Shown here piece after piece: positions 27,297 through 36,745 of a stretch of DNA of 64,000 bases. How positions within the stretch are numbered: the stretch's first letter is position 1; every line of letters begins with the position of its first letter. Under the pieces are notes generated by a model that was given only the letters and a program-made list of their open reading frames with translations, had not been told where the DNA came from and ran no database searches. The position numbers and the translations under genes were made by a program. The DNA is from Paenibacillus sp. JJ-100 (GTDB taxonomy: Bacteria; Bacillota; Bacilli; Paenibacillales; Paenibacillaceae): assembly GCF_948329825.1 (NCBI RefSeq), contig NZ_CAOJCM010000003.1:496001-560000 (forward strand), given 5' to 3'.

Positions 27297-28038
27297 ACGC
27301 GTATTCTCCCTGTACAATCATTATTATCTTCTGCGCAGGCGTTTTCGTTCGTTCACACTCTCAGGCTCACTTGATCCGAAGATGATGGATGGTAATGGCG
27401 GAGGTAAGATGCTGCCCATGGCACCAGATCAGCCCGTCGTTTATTTCATGAACCACAGCTCGTGGTGGGATGGTCTGTTGCTCTACCATGCAGCGAAGCA
27501 AACTTCACGCGGGGATCATTATGTGATGATGGAGGAGCGACAGCTTCGGCAATATGCTTTTTTTCGCAAACTCGGAGCCTACTCGATCAACAAGGACAGT
27601 GCCTCTGGTGTGCGGACATCCTTACAATATTCTAGTGAACTGCTGGCTGCTGGCAAAAGGGTCTGGATTTTCCCGCAAGGTGAAATTCTGCATCAGGAGG
27701 CTCGGCCGATTCAGTTTCGTCCTGGCATTGGATTAGTTCTTCGCCGTTCTCCGCAGACCATTGCCGTACCGGTTACGCTATGTCATGGCATGGTTCAGCA
27801 TGATCTGCCGGAAATTTCTATGCAGGCGGGGCCGCCTGTTGTACAAGATTGGAAAGCGTTGAGGAGTGAAGAGATTGCTCAGCAGTTGGGGCAGGTGCTG
27901 GAACAGCAACTGGATGAACATCGGGCAGAGCTGATTCGGCTCGGGCAGGGAAGCTTGCCGGATGCATGGCCCCTGATTCGCGGCGCGCGTTCCACCAGTG
28001 AAAAATATGATCAGGCACGAAAGCGGGTGAACCGGTAA
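27265..28038 (+). CDS. PlsC-type acyltransferase of the carotenoid operon
   Basis: A 257-residue member of the lysophospholipid acyltransferase family. The catalytic box is NHSSWWDG (NHx4D) and the third box reads FPQGEI in place of the usual FPEGT. In carotenoid clusters such enzymes acylate the pigment's sugar. I chose the GTG at 27265 with GGAGGGG nine bases upstream; an ATG at 27223 would add 14 residues without a site. The gene begins inside the end of the hydratase gene. Confidence 0.82.
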   Translation: MIRAVKSKAFERVFSLYNHYYLLRRRFRSFTLSGSLDPKMMDGNGGGKMLPMAPDQPVVYFMNHSSWWDGLLLYHAAKQTSRGDHYVMMEERQLRQYAFFRKLGAYSINKDSASGVRTSLQYSSELLAAGKRVWIFPQGEILHQEARPIQFRPGIGLVLRRSPQTIAVPVTLCHGMVQHDLPEISMQAGPPVVQDWKALRSEEIAQQLGQVLEQQLDEHRAELIRLGQGSLPDAWPLIRGARSTSEKYDQARKRVNR

Positions 28039-28039
28039 C

Positions 28040-29200
28040 ATGAGTGGGAGTGTGAATACATCTGAATGGCTGTGGATGTGTCTGGTTGGAGGGCTGCTTG
28101 TGCAATGGCTGTTTGCGATGTGGAATGCGGCTTGTCTGCCTAGAGTACGCTCATTCGGTAAAGGTAACATCGTGCCGCCCGATCAGCTTGTTTCGGTGCT
28201 CATTCCAGCAAGAAATGAACGAATACATATTGAAGATTGCCTGGAAAGTGTGCTTGCCAGCAACACGGAAGGGTTCCGCATGGAAGTGCTGGTGCTGGAC
28301 GACCGTTCTGAAGATGAGACGGCTGCCTTGGTTCAGGCCATAGCTGCACGTGATTCTCGTGTGCGGTTGCTGCATGGTACCGATCTGCCAGAAGGCTGGA
28401 TGGGTAAATCTCATGCCTGCCACCGATTGGTGCAGGAAGCACAAGGGGACTGGTTTATGTTCGTGGATGCAGATGTTCGCGTGAAGCCGGATGCCATACG
28501 ACAGACTCTTGCTGCCGGGTGCTCGCAAGGCGGCGGTCTGGTGACCGGCTTCCCGTATCAGGTCGCGAAGACCTGGATGGAGAAGCTGGTTGTACCTATG
28601 ATGATGTTTACGATCATCAGTCATCTGCCTATTTTTATGATACGCAGGTCATCCAGTCCGATGTTTGTCACCGCTACGGGGGCTTTTTTGCTTGTTCATC
28701 GAACAAGTTATGAAGCATCTGGAGGACATGCGGCAATTCAAGGGCATCTGGTGGACGACATGAGTCTTGCCAAAGCGGTGAAACGTGCCGGTCATCCCGT
28801 GATGCTGGCAGATGTACATGATGTGACGAGTACGCGGATGTATCAGAACGGTGCAGAGGTATGGAACGGGTATAAGAAAAACATGTACGAAGGCATGGGA
28901 CGGAGAGACGGACTGTTGGTTGGAACCATGTTGATGTACTTCATCCTGTATATTGTACCGCCGCTAGGTCTGGTTGCCGGGCTACTAACGGGTAATGACA
29001 CCTTCATGCTGTATGGTTTCATGGGGACGTTGCTGGGTATGGCTGTAAAACGAGTATCCGATCATGTCGGAGGTCAGCCGTGGTGGCTTGCTCTTTTTCA
29101 ACCGATCAGCATGGCATGTGTTATTGCTATTGGACTCGCGTCATGGCAAGCGGGGCGATTCGGTAAAGGATACGTATGGAAAGGCAGGCGGTATAGCTGA
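28040..29200 (+). CDS. Family 2 glycosyltransferase of the carotenoid operon (CrtQ-like)
   Basis: A 386-residue membrane-associated glycosyltransferase. One membrane helix near the N-terminus is followed by a GT-A domain with VSVLIPARNER, the metal-binding DAD of FMFVDADVRV, and an EDD-like LVDDMSLAKAVKRAG; the tail has three or more membrane segments. It likely transfers a sugar from a nucleotide donor to a carotenoid hydroxyl or carboxyl. It begins two bases after the acyltransferase gene and its stop shares a base with the next start. Confidence 0.85.
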   Translation: MSGSVNTSEWLWMCLVGGLLVQWLFAMWNAACLPRVRSFGKGNIVPPDQLVSVLIPARNERIHIEDCLESVLASNTEGFRMEVLVLDDRSEDETAALVQAIAARDSRVRLLHGTDLPEGWMGKSHACHRLVQEAQGDWFMFVDADVRVKPDAIRQTLAAGCSQGGGLVTGFPYQVAKTWMEKLVVPMMMFTIISHLPIFMIRRSSSPMFVTATGAFLLVHRTSYEASGGHAAIQGHLVDDMSLAKAVKRAGHPVMLADVHDVTSTRMYQNGAEVWNGYKKNMYEGMGRRDGLLVGTMLMYFILYIVPPLGLVAGLLTGNDTFMLYGFMGTLLGMAVKRVSDHVGGQPWWLALFQPISMACVIAIGLASWQAGRFGKGYVWKGRRYS

Positions 29201-30765
29201 TGCTGGATGGACAAGGGTATGGTAAAGGTGAAGGCACAGAGGCAGATAAAGCCACAGAGAAAGCGAAAGCTTCAAGCGGAAGCTTGAAACAGGATGTCAT
29301 CATCATTGGGGCTGGCTTTGGTGGTTTGTCCTGTGCGATCCGTCTAGCCACTGCTGGTTTGCGTGTGACCGTTCTGGAGCGGCAGGAGCATGTGGGTGGC
29401 AAATTGCAACAGATTGAGCAGGGTGGATACCATTTTGACCGCGGTCCGAGCACAATTACGATGCCGGATGCGTTTCGCTCCGTGTTTGATCATGCAGGTG
29501 CGGTGATGGAGAACTATGTGCAGTTGTATGAGCTGGAGCCTCGCACACGTAATATATTTGCTGATGGTACCGTGGTCGATCTGTCGAGGAACCGCGTCTG
29601 GATGAAAGAGCAGATTGCAGCATACAGTCCGCAGGATGCATCTCGTTATGATGCGTTTATGGATGAATCTGCTGCGCTGTATGCGGAGGCCAATCGCCAT
29701 TTTCTTGGCAAGCTGCTGCTGAACCCCTCGGATAAATACAATCTCCAAATGCTGCGCAGTCTGCTTCGGGTGCGGCCTACAGTCAAACTAGATAAGTTGC
29801 TGCGCAGGTATTTCGATCACCCGCATACCCTCGCGATGTTCGGACGGTATGCCACCTATGTGGGATCATCACCGTATCTGTCTCCCTCCATATTTGCCAT
29901 GATGGGCCATGTAGAAGCAGAAGTGGGCATCTACGGGGTCAAAGGTGGAACGTATCAGCTTATTGAAGGCATGACCCGGCTTGCACAGGAAAAAGGGGTA
30001 CGAATCCAGACGGGGGTAGAGGTGCACCAGATCGTAGTTCGCCAAGGCAAAGTGGCGGGCGTGGATACAGATCAGGGATTCATGCAAGCGGCGCAGGTCG
30101 TGGCTAACGGAGATGTGCTCAGTGTCAATCGTCTGCTGCTCGCGCCGGAGCATCGGAAACGCATGAGTGATTCACGGATTGCAAAATATGAACCGTCGAT
30201 ATCAGGCTTCGTTACCTTGGCTGGAGTACGCAGACACTATGATCAGCTGCTGCACCATACCGTCTTTTTCCCGGAGCAATATGAACCGGAGTTTGATGAC
30301 ATTTTCCGTGACCGCAAGATGCCTGCCGATCCAACGATCTACATCTGTTACTCGGGTTATTCAGAAGCAGGTATGGCTCCTGCGGGAGCTAGCAATCTGT
30401 TCATTCTGGTGAATGCCCCGTATTTGTCGGATGCGTGGAACTGGGAGGAGCAGCAGAGTCGTTATGGAGAACGGGTACTGGAACAATTGGAGGCACGCGG
30501 CATTGGTGGCTTGAAACAATCGGATGTACTTATTCGTTATACACCCCAACATATCGAACGGGACACGCTCGCTCATCAAGGGTCGATCTATGGCATCTCA
30601 TCCAACTCGGTGAAACAGACCTTCATGCGTCCAGGCAATCAGAGTCAAGACGTTCAGGGACTCTGGTACGTTGGCGGCACAACCCATCCTGGCGGTGGAA
30701 CCCCGATTGTTACGCTGTCCGGTCAGCTTGTGGGTGAGCAGCTTGCGTCGGAGCTGGAGAAGTAA
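29200..30765 (+). CDS. crtP: CrtP/CrtNb-like carotenoid oxidase
   Basis: A 521-residue FAD enzyme of the desaturase family. An extra N-terminal stretch of about 28 residues rich in Gly, Lys and Glu precedes DVIIIGAGFGGLSCAIRLATAGLRVTVLE. The C-terminal signature GGTTHPGGGTPIVTLSGQLV is close to that of terminal-methyl oxidases (CrtP/CrtNb), so it probably oxidises an end methyl group to an aldehyde or acid. It is the last gene of the coupled operon. No clear terminator follows. Confidence 0.82.
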   Translation: MLDGQGYGKGEGTEADKATEKAKASSGSLKQDVIIIGAGFGGLSCAIRLATAGLRVTVLERQEHVGGKLQQIEQGGYHFDRGPSTITMPDAFRSVFDHAGAVMENYVQLYELEPRTRNIFADGTVVDLSRNRVWMKEQIAAYSPQDASRYDAFMDESAALYAEANRHFLGKLLLNPSDKYNLQMLRSLLRVRPTVKLDKLLRRYFDHPHTLAMFGRYATYVGSSPYLSPSIFAMMGHVEAEVGIYGVKGGTYQLIEGMTRLAQEKGVRIQTGVEVHQIVVRQGKVAGVDTDQGFMQAAQVVANGDVLSVNRLLLAPEHRKRMSDSRIAKYEPSISGFVTLAGVRRHYDQLLHHTVFFPEQYEPEFDDIFRDRKMPADPTIYICYSGYSEAGMAPAGASNLFILVNAPYLSDAWNWEEQQSRYGERVLEQLEARGIGGLKQSDVLIRYTPQHIERDTLAHQGSIYGISSNSVKQTFMRPGNQSQDVQGLWYVGGTTHPGGGTPIVTLSGQLVGEQLASELEK

Positions 30766-31124
30766 ATAGGTGCTCCGAGACTCCAATGAGGTTATTATGA
30801 AGATCATTGGGTCTTGGGGCATTCTTTCATTAGGTGGAGAGGAACGGTATACTGGATAGAGTTGTCCAGTGATGGTGCACGGATGGGACACATTCAGTTA
30901 TGACTTGTCTATAAGTCGAATGAATAAGTTGAGCGGTTAAAGACATTGAATGATTTATGTTGTATGTGTGAATGGCTAGAATGATGAATGATCGCGATTA
31001 GTCCATTACACCGCATTTACATAGAAACATGAGGTACGGAGCAACTCATAATAGGGTAGGGAGCGGATAGGAAATACGCAGGCGAGCCTACCCTGCACAT
31101 CATTCTCACGTAGGAGGTCTCATC
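30766..31124. other. Intergenic gap between the carotenoid operon and fni
   Basis: These 359 bases contain no convincing gene. An imperfect hairpin (AGACTCCAATGA near 30780 with TCATTGGGTCT near 30803) lacks a T-run. No array of 11-bp WTGTA repeats like those at carH and the operon is present, so fni may be read through or have an unrelated promoter. Confidence 0.6.
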
Positions 31125-32192
31125 ATGAACGAACAAGAGCGAGCCGGGAGACGGTTGCTACCCGAGGTGGCTACGGGAGAACGGAAGCTGGAGCATGTGC
31201 GCCTCTGTCTGGAGGAGAATGTGGCAGGAGAAGGCATAACGAGCGGACTGGAGAAATATGCGTTTCGGCATCACCCGCTCCCGGAGCTGGATTTTGAAGA
31301 GGTGCGTCTAGACACTTCGTTCCTTGGCAAAACAATGCGCACACCCCTGCTTATCAGTTCGATGACGGGTGGAAGCAAAACGACAGGCGCCATCAATGAG
31401 CGACTGGCACGGGTGGCGAACGCCCGAGGCTGGGCGCTCGGGGTGGGCTCGATCCGGGCTGCAGTGGAGCAGCCGGAACTCGCGAGCACATTTGATGTCC
31501 GCCGCTGGGCACCGGACATCCCGGTCATCGCGAACCTGGGCGCGGTTCAGCTGAACTATGGCTTCAGCACGGCTGATTTCCAACGTGCCGTGGAGATCGC
31601 CGGCGCGGATCTGCTCGTACTGCATCTGAACACGCTGCAGGAAGTATTTCAGCCGGAAGGTAATACGAACTTCAGCGGTCTGTATCAGCGGATTGAGAAA
31701 TTGTGCCGTGAGCTGGAGGTGCCTGTCGGCGTTAAGGAAGTTGGCTTTGGCATCGATGGCGTGACAGCGCAGCGGCTGTATGAAGCAGGTGTATCATTCA
31801 TCGATGTAGCTGGCGCTGGCGGTACAAGCTGGGTGCAGGTAGAGAAGTACCGCAACAACAATCCGGTACGCCGAGCGGCGGCGGAGGCCTTTGCCGACTG
31901 GGGCATCCCAACAGCGGAATGCATCCAGGATGTACGCGCATTGAACCCCGATGGGGCGCTGATTGGTAGCGGTGGACTGTACACCGGTGTGGACGCCGCC
32001 AAAGCGCTCGCGTTAGGTGCCGACCTTGCAGGCTTTGGCCGCTCGCTGCTCGAATCCGCAGTCACTTCCGACGAAGCGCTGTCGGATCGGTTAGAGCAGG
32101 TCGAGTTTGAGCTGAGAACCGTCATGTTTGGCATCGGCGCAGGCAGTGTTGCAAGTGTGAAGCAGACAGAGCGTTTGGTGGAGCGGCGGTAG
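31125..32192 (+). CDS. fni: Type 2 isopentenyl-diphosphate isomerase
   Basis: A 355-residue FMN- and NADPH-dependent isomerase that interconverts isopentenyl and dimethylallyl diphosphate. The family marks are all present: KLEHVRLCLEENV, ISSMTGGSKTTGAINERLA, VGVKEVGFGIDG, DVAGAGGTSWVQVEKYR and IGSGGLYTGVDAAKALALGADLAGFGR. It would supply precursors for the carotenoid genes upstream. GTAGGAGG precedes the ATG. The middle and end of the gene are noticeably richer in G and C at third codon positions than its neighbours. Confidence 0.95.
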   Translation: MNEQERAGRRLLPEVATGERKLEHVRLCLEENVAGEGITSGLEKYAFRHHPLPELDFEEVRLDTSFLGKTMRTPLLISSMTGGSKTTGAINERLARVANARGWALGVGSIRAAVEQPELASTFDVRRWAPDIPVIANLGAVQLNYGFSTADFQRAVEIAGADLLVLHLNTLQEVFQPEGNTNFSGLYQRIEKLCRELEVPVGVKEVGFGIDGVTAQRLYEAGVSFIDVAGAGGTSWVQVEKYRNNNPVRRAAAEAFADWGIPTAECIQDVRALNPDGALIGSGGLYTGVDAAKALALGADLAGFGRSLLESAVTSDEALSDRLEQVEFELRTVMFGIGAGSVASVKQTERLVERR

Positions 32193-32269
32193 GAGAGGTG
32201 CAGTTGAATCAGCGCCTGGTGGATTAAACGATAGAAATATTGAACATACTAAAATTCTTTTTTTTCATC

Positions 32270-32303
32270 AAACCTACTCAATTAATGGGTAGGTTTTGTT
32301 TTG
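32270..32303 (+). terminator. Terminator of fni
   Basis: AAACCTAC (32270-32277) pairs with GTAGGTTT (32289-32296) and is followed by TGTTTTGT. The stem is short but well placed 80 bp past the stop. Confidence 0.65.
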
Positions 32304-32313
32304 TATATAATAG

Positions 32314-32350
32314 TAAAATATTGATGCTTATTACTAAAATATTGTATGAT
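32314..32350 (+). promoter_or_regulatory. Promoter and direct repeats of the XRE regulator
   Basis: TTGATG (32321-32326) and TATGAT (32345-32350) are 18 bp apart. TAAAATATTG occurs twice, at 32314 and 32335, exactly 21 bp (two helical turns) apart, so the promoter sits between two candidate operator copies. Confidence 0.55.
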
Positions 32351-32391
32351 TTCATTGATCGAGCTTTATTTCTTGGGAAGGCGGTGTCCTT

Positions 32392-33780
32392 TTGAACGAA
32401 CAAGCCACAATTCGTGACCATTTAGAACGGTATTTAAAAAGGAATAGGATGACCATTAATCGCTTCTCAGAAATTTCAGGTGTGAATTCCGGGACATTAA
32501 GTGGGACGTTGAAAGGAAATCGTCCGATCGGTTTGAATCAGCTGGATCGTATTACCGCTGGGATGGGCTTACCTGAGGGACATTTATATGATTTATACAT
32601 AAACGAATATTTAGTAGGCTCAAACTTAGATTGGAGAAGGCTCAGGCCATTTCTGTATCGTTGTGCAGAGCTAGGTCATACCGCATACATGGAGATAGCC
32701 GTGAACGATGTGGTGGATAACCTTTCTTACGTACCTCTATTATTTGAATTGGCTGAACAGTTATATGACGAAGGGAAGCTGGAGGCATGTAAACCATTGT
32801 ACAGCTGTGTTGCTGAAAGTGAGAAACTGCAGCATTCGGAACGTCTGGCTCTAAGCCAGTACCGTCTGTTTTCGATAGGACTATCTAATGACCAGGTGAA
32901 TAATCTTACTTTAGCCACACGATTTGAACTATTTGTAGAACGTCTGGATGAGCAGTATCAATTCGATGCACTGAATGACCTGATCAATGTGTATGCATCT
33001 TTGCGTCGCTGGGACAAAGTGAAACAATTTGCTGACCAGTTACAGATCAAAGCATTCGTCCAATATGATGCCAAGAAAACATTGAGACAAGTTGAGATTA
33101 AAACCAAAAAGAAGATTATATTTTATGCCTTGTATTCGTATCTTGCTCTTTCCGAGGTCAGTTATCAGTATGGGAAGTATGAAGAAACGCTTCAGTATGT
33201 AGCTAAATACGCTGACTATAGCTGGATCAAAGATCCTACCGAAGAGGAAAAGATGGTGATTCTTCAGTTTCAGGATTGGTCAGAAGGGAATTATTACTAT
33301 TTTAGATTGTTGTCAGGTGAGACCGATTTGATTCAAGATTATTTAAAGTACATCTCGGACCGAAAAAAAGAGATATTTCCTGCACTTTGTGCAATTGTGA
33401 CCGCAGCGAATCGATATAATTTCAATATTGATGCCGTTCTTGAACAGTACCGGTCTCATCTCGTTTACGAGGAACAGAGCAGTCGCATTGGAAAGGTGAG
33501 CAAGCAATACACCAATGATCAATATGGTATTTTGTTGGCAGGACTAGGCACGTACTATTTGAGAAATAACGATTATGACAAAGGCGTAGATTACATTCGT
33601 AGAGGTATGGAATTTGCGATAGAAAACATGAATAAAGATGGTCTTCTGGATTGTTTGGGACTGTTTGATGATCTGCAGTACTGTGTAACTGGACGGGGAG
33701 ATAAGCCAAGTGCAGAACAGCTTATTGAGAAGATTCAGAGACTATACAGTCAAGAGCAGTCAAATTATAAAAAAAGTTAG
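32392..33780 (+). CDS. XRE-family regulator with helical-repeat tail
   Basis: A 462-residue protein. Residues 8-65 form an XRE helix-turn-helix (LERYLKRNRMTINRFSEISGVNSGTLSGTLKGNRPIGLNQLDRIT). The remaining 390 residues look all-helical with TPR-like spacing (for example GILLAGLGTYYLRNNDYDKGVDYIRRGMEFA near the end). The layout resembles regulators whose repeats bind a small peptide (RRNPP group), but no propeptide gene is obvious beside it. The start is TTG behind GGGAAGGCGGTG. The specific function is unknown. Confidence 0.8.
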   Translation: MNEQATIRDHLERYLKRNRMTINRFSEISGVNSGTLSGTLKGNRPIGLNQLDRITAGMGLPEGHLYDLYINEYLVGSNLDWRRLRPFLYRCAELGHTAYMEIAVNDVVDNLSYVPLLFELAEQLYDEGKLEACKPLYSCVAESEKLQHSERLALSQYRLFSIGLSNDQVNNLTLATRFELFVERLDEQYQFDALNDLINVYASLRRWDKVKQFADQLQIKAFVQYDAKKTLRQVEIKTKKKIIFYALYSYLALSEVSYQYGKYEETLQYVAKYADYSWIKDPTEEEKMVILQFQDWSEGNYYYFRLLSGETDLIQDYLKYISDRKKEIFPALCAIVTAANRYNFNIDAVLEQYRSHLVYEEQSSRIGKVSKQYTNDQYGILLAGLGTYYLRNNDYDKGVDYIRRGMEFAIENMNKDGLLDCLGLFDDLQYCVTGRGDKPSAEQLIEKIQRLYSQEQSNYKKS

Positions 33781-34025
33781 GGTTAGAAGTCAGTATCCTG
33801 ATGGGTGTATAGACAAAATGCTAGACCAATTGGTGGGAAAGAGGTTCGTCTGCTTTACCCTGAAGCATCCTTATATTTGAAATTCCTTCGACAGACAATC
33901 TTTACAGCGTTGTTTAAGAAGGTGTTTCGGATAAGGGTGTTTTTTGCTATTTCCTCTGTTGGGGTTTATTTGAATTTCTGTTAATTAGCAGGATGTTCTA
34001 AAATGGTACAGCAGGGAGGGGTGTT

Positions 34026-34196
34026 ATGAATCGTGACGAACTCAAACTGTGTATTGAGGAAGCGAGGGAGAAACTCCATCAATTAAAAACGGAGTACGGC
34101 GAGCTTGTTCACCCTAAGGTTATCCACCAGTCGATGGTACTCGATGAACTTATTAATCAGTACAATCATGTTAAAAGGTTGAAGCCGATGGAGTAA
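34026..34196 (+). CDS. Spo0E-like aspartyl-phosphate phosphatase
   Basis: A 56-residue protein, MNRDELKLCIEEAREKLHQL and onwards, ending in KRLKPME. Two helices flank a central SMVLD that matches the Spo0E SxxxD motif, in the context HPKVIHQSMVLDELINQYN. Members remove phosphate from Spo0A to delay sporulation. AGGGAGGGGTG lies just ahead of the ATG, and a terminator follows. The gene is monocistronic. Confidence 0.88.
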   Translation: MNRDELKLCIEEAREKLHQLKTEYGELVHPKVIHQSMVLDELINQYNHVKRLKPME

Positions 34197-34209
34197 TCCA
34201 TCGACCTCG

Positions 34210-34247
34210 GGGCGAGAAACTTTGGCCGGTCGCTCGCCCTTATATTT
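34210..34247 (+). terminator. Terminator of the Spo0E-like gene
   Basis: GGGCGAG (34210-34216) and CTCGCCC (34233-34239) form a 7-bp GC-rich stem followed by TTATATTTTA. Confidence 0.75.
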
Positions 34248-34284
34248 TAACATAAGTAGATGTGTCAAAAGAGAATCATACAAC

Positions 34285-34746
34285 CTACATACAGTTTTCC
34301 TTCACGATGACATTTTCGTTGGTTATAGTGATGTGAGAAGTGCCTGACAGCGATTCGGTATATCCACAAGCGGTTTTCGTATAGGCTTTGCCTTGGCTGT
34401 CCCTAAAGGTGACGTAAACAGAACCTTCACCTCTGATACTCAACTGCGGAGCAAATTTTAATGTTTGGCCGCGGGGTATATCCTTGTTCAACGTATAGAG
34501 CAAGCCTAACTCCTCTTTTTTGCCTGCTGAAGCTGTGTCTGTGAGTGAACTTTCACCGGTTAATGCGCCAGCTTGAATCTGGGTGATGTCATAATCTGAT
34601 TGATTGTCAATGGTAATTCTAAGACTGCGGAAAGGATCGATGGCATTTAGAAAGCTCATCACAGCCAGGGTACCCAGCCCAAGGAACAGAACAAGAGCAA
34701 TCGTTAGTTTTATTTTGAAAAGGGGACGACGGGGCCTGGTATACAT
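34285..34746 (-). CDS. Small membrane-anchored protein of unknown function
   Basis: A 153-residue protein with a basic N-terminus (MYTRPRRPLFKIK), one membrane helix (LTIALVLFLGLGTLAVMSFLNA) and an outer domain of about 110 residues rich in beta-type sequence (LRITIDNQSDYDITQIQAG...). It has two cysteines near the C-terminus (Cys in TACGYTE and KENCM) that could form a disulfide. I do not recognise a family. The start is the ATG at 34746 behind AAAGGACGG; the open frame extends 28 codons upstream without a site. Confidence 0.7.
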   Translation of the reverse strand: MYTRPRRPLFKIKLTIALVLFLGLGTLAVMSFLNAIDPFRSLRITIDNQSDYDITQIQAGALTGESSLTDTASAGKKEELGLLYTLNKDIPRGQTLKFAPQLSIRGEGSVYVTFRDSQGKAYTKTACGYTESLSGTSHITITNENVIVKENCM

Positions 34747-34927
34747 GAGAGAACCGTCCTTTCTAACTTGAGTGGAATTCGCATAAAGGTATAAACGCAG
34801 AAATGCATGCAAAAGTTTGTGCAGTTGCATTTATTTTACAGTGCATATTCAACGAACAGGGTACAATACGGTGAGTCATCGCAACATTCACACCTAAGTT
34901 AGTACACCCAAATGAGGAGGAGACGAC

Positions 34928-35398
34928 ATGGAACTATCCCCAATGACTGTGGAGCAGTTTGCGAGTTTTCGCAGCCGCTCTATTGCAGATTTTGCACAGG
35001 AAAAAGTAGAAGCAGGCACGTGGGCGCCGGAGGAGGCGTTAGAACGGGCAGAGGAATCATATGAGCGTTATCTGCCGCAAGGCATAGAGACGCCAGGGGC
35101 ATACGTCTACAATCTGGAGCATCCGTTGGACGGTATTGTCGGGTACATCTGGTTTAATGTTTCAGAGAATCGCCGGGGCAAGGAAGCCTTTTTGCTGGAT
35201 ATCGTAGTAGAAGAAGCATTTCGTGGAAAAGGTTATGGGACCGAAACGATGGAGGCGCTTGAACAGTGTGCGAGAAGTCTTGGGGCAGACCGCATTGGTC
35301 TGCATGTGTTTGGACATAATGTGCGGGCGAGCAGCTTATACCGCAAAATGGGTTATGAAGTGACAGACTTGACGATGTACAAAGAATTGCAAGATTAG
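34928..35398 (+). CDS. GNAT-family N-acetyltransferase
   Basis: A 156-residue acetyltransferase. The acetyl-CoA pyrophosphate loop is in VVEEAFRGKGYGTETMEALEQ and the C-terminal GNAT strand-helix is in RIGLHVFGHNVRASSLYRKMGYEV. The acceptor is not predictable. GAGGAGGAGACG precedes the ATG. It stands alone between a divergent gene and ychF. Confidence 0.88.
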   Translation: MELSPMTVEQFASFRSRSIADFAQEKVEAGTWAPEEALERAEESYERYLPQGIETPGAYVYNLEHPLDGIVGYIWFNVSENRRGKEAFLLDIVVEEAFRGKGYGTETMEALEQCARSLGADRIGLHVFGHNVRASSLYRKMGYEVTDLTMYKELQD

Positions 35399-35452
35399 CA
35401 GGAACCAGAGGTTTGCAGAATGGAATGACTGGGGATGAATCAGCGAAGTTCC

Positions 35453-35482
35453 TTGATGCCTTGGGGGTCTGTCATATATAAT
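35453..35482 (+). promoter_or_regulatory. ychF promoter
   Basis: TTGATG (35453-35458) and TATAAT (35477-35482) are 18 bp apart, about 50 bp ahead of the ychF start. Confidence 0.6.
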
Positions 35483-35533
35483 GGTTAGGATTATCCATAC
35501 CGAACAAGTAATGAATGAGGAGTTGTCATATAC

Positions 35534-36634
35534 ATGGCTTTGAAAGCTGGGATCGTAGGTCTGCCGAACGTTGGTAAATCTACATTGTTTAACGCAATTA
35601 CACAGGCAGGTGCCGAGTCCGCGAACTATCCGTTTTGTACGATTGACCCGAACGTGGGGATCGTTGAAGTACCGGATGAGCGTTTGGACAAATTGACAGA
35701 ACTGGTTGAACCGAAAAAAACAGTACCAACGGCATTTGAATTCGTAGACATCGCAGGTCTGGTGCGCGGAGCTTCCAAAGGTGAAGGTCTGGGTAACAAG
35801 TTCCTTGCCCACATCCGTGAAGTAGATGCGATTGTACACGTGGTACGTTGCTTCGTCGATGAGAATATTACTCACGTAGATGGCAAAATCGATCCGATCA
35901 GCGATATTCAGACGATCAACCTGGAGTTGATTCTGGCCGATATCGAGAGTGTAGAGAAAAAAATCGAGCGCTCCAAGAAAAATATGAAGGGCGGCAACAA
36001 AACGGCTGCTCAAGAAGTGGAAGTATTGGAGAAAGTCAAAGCGGTTCTTTACGAAGACATGCCTGCACGTAGCATGGAGTTGTCGGACGAAGAGCGCTTG
36101 ATCGTACGTGATCTGCACTTGCTCACGCTGAAGCCTGTTTTGTATGCTGCGAACGTAGCTGAGGACGAAATTGGTGATGTAGCAAACAACGCATATGTAC
36201 AAAAAGTAAGAGAGTTCGCTGCTGCTGAAAACGCAGAAGTGGTGCCAATCAGTGCGAAAGTGGAGGAAGAAATCTCCGAGCTGGAAGGCGAAGATAAACA
36301 GATGTTCCTCGAAGAGCTGGGGATTCAGGAATCTGGTCTGAACTTGCTCATTAAAGCAGCTTACAAATTGCTCGGCCTGTACACATACTTTACAGCTGGT
36401 GTACAAGAAGTTCGTGCATGGACGATCCGCAAAGGAACAAAAGCGCCTGGCGCAGCGGGTGTCATTCACACGGACTTCGAACGTGGATTTATCCGTGCTG
36501 AGGTTGTTTCCTACGAAGACCTCGTAGCAGCAGGTTCCATGAACGGTGCCAAAGAGCGCGGTCAACTGCGCCTGGAAGGTAAGGAATACGTGGTGAATGA
36601 CGGCGACGTGATGCACTTCCGTTTCAACGTGTAA
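35534..36634 (+). CDS. ychF: YchF/OLA1-family P-loop ATPase
   Basis: A 366-residue ribosome-associated NTPase of the Obg superfamily. The P-loop is [12 protein letters not shown] and the G3 box is [10 protein letters not shown]. The G4 box reads NVAE instead of NKxD, the change known to favour ATP over GTP in this family. A helical coiled-coil insert lies near residues 130-200, and the C-terminal TGS domain follows ([36 protein letters not shown]). GAGGAGTTG lies ahead of the ATG. Confidence 0.96.
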   Translation: MALKAGIVGLPNVGKSTLFNAITQAGAESANYPFCTIDPNVGIVEVPDERLDKLTELVEPKKTVPTAFEFVDIAGLVRGASKGEGLGNKFLAHIREVDAIVHVVRCFVDENITHVDGKIDPISDIQTINLELILADIESVEKKIERSKKNMKGGNKTAAQEVEVLEKVKAVLYEDMPARSMELSDEERLIVRDLHLLTLKPVLYAANVAEDEIGDVANNAYVQKVREFAAAENAEVVPISAKVEEEISELEGEDKQMFLEELGIQESGLNLLIKAAYKLLGLYTYFTAGVQEVRAWTIRKGTKAPGAAGVIHTDFERGFIRAEVVSYEDLVAAGSMNGAKERGQLRLEGKEYVVNDGDVMHFRFNV

Positions 36635-36745
36635 TAGAAAAATAAGTTGCAATCCAAATCGGACAGGGTTACTGCGGCACAAGGTGAAACCTTATAGATC
36701 ACCAGATTGCTATCTGAACCGAAAAATCATTTTTTAGACTAGAAC

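Noticed and set aside
35336-36682. Long open frame (about 448 codons) on the minus strand opposite ychF
   Set aside because: It is the complement of a highly biased, certain gene; the translation is rich in Cys, Phe and His with no family features and no ribosome site.
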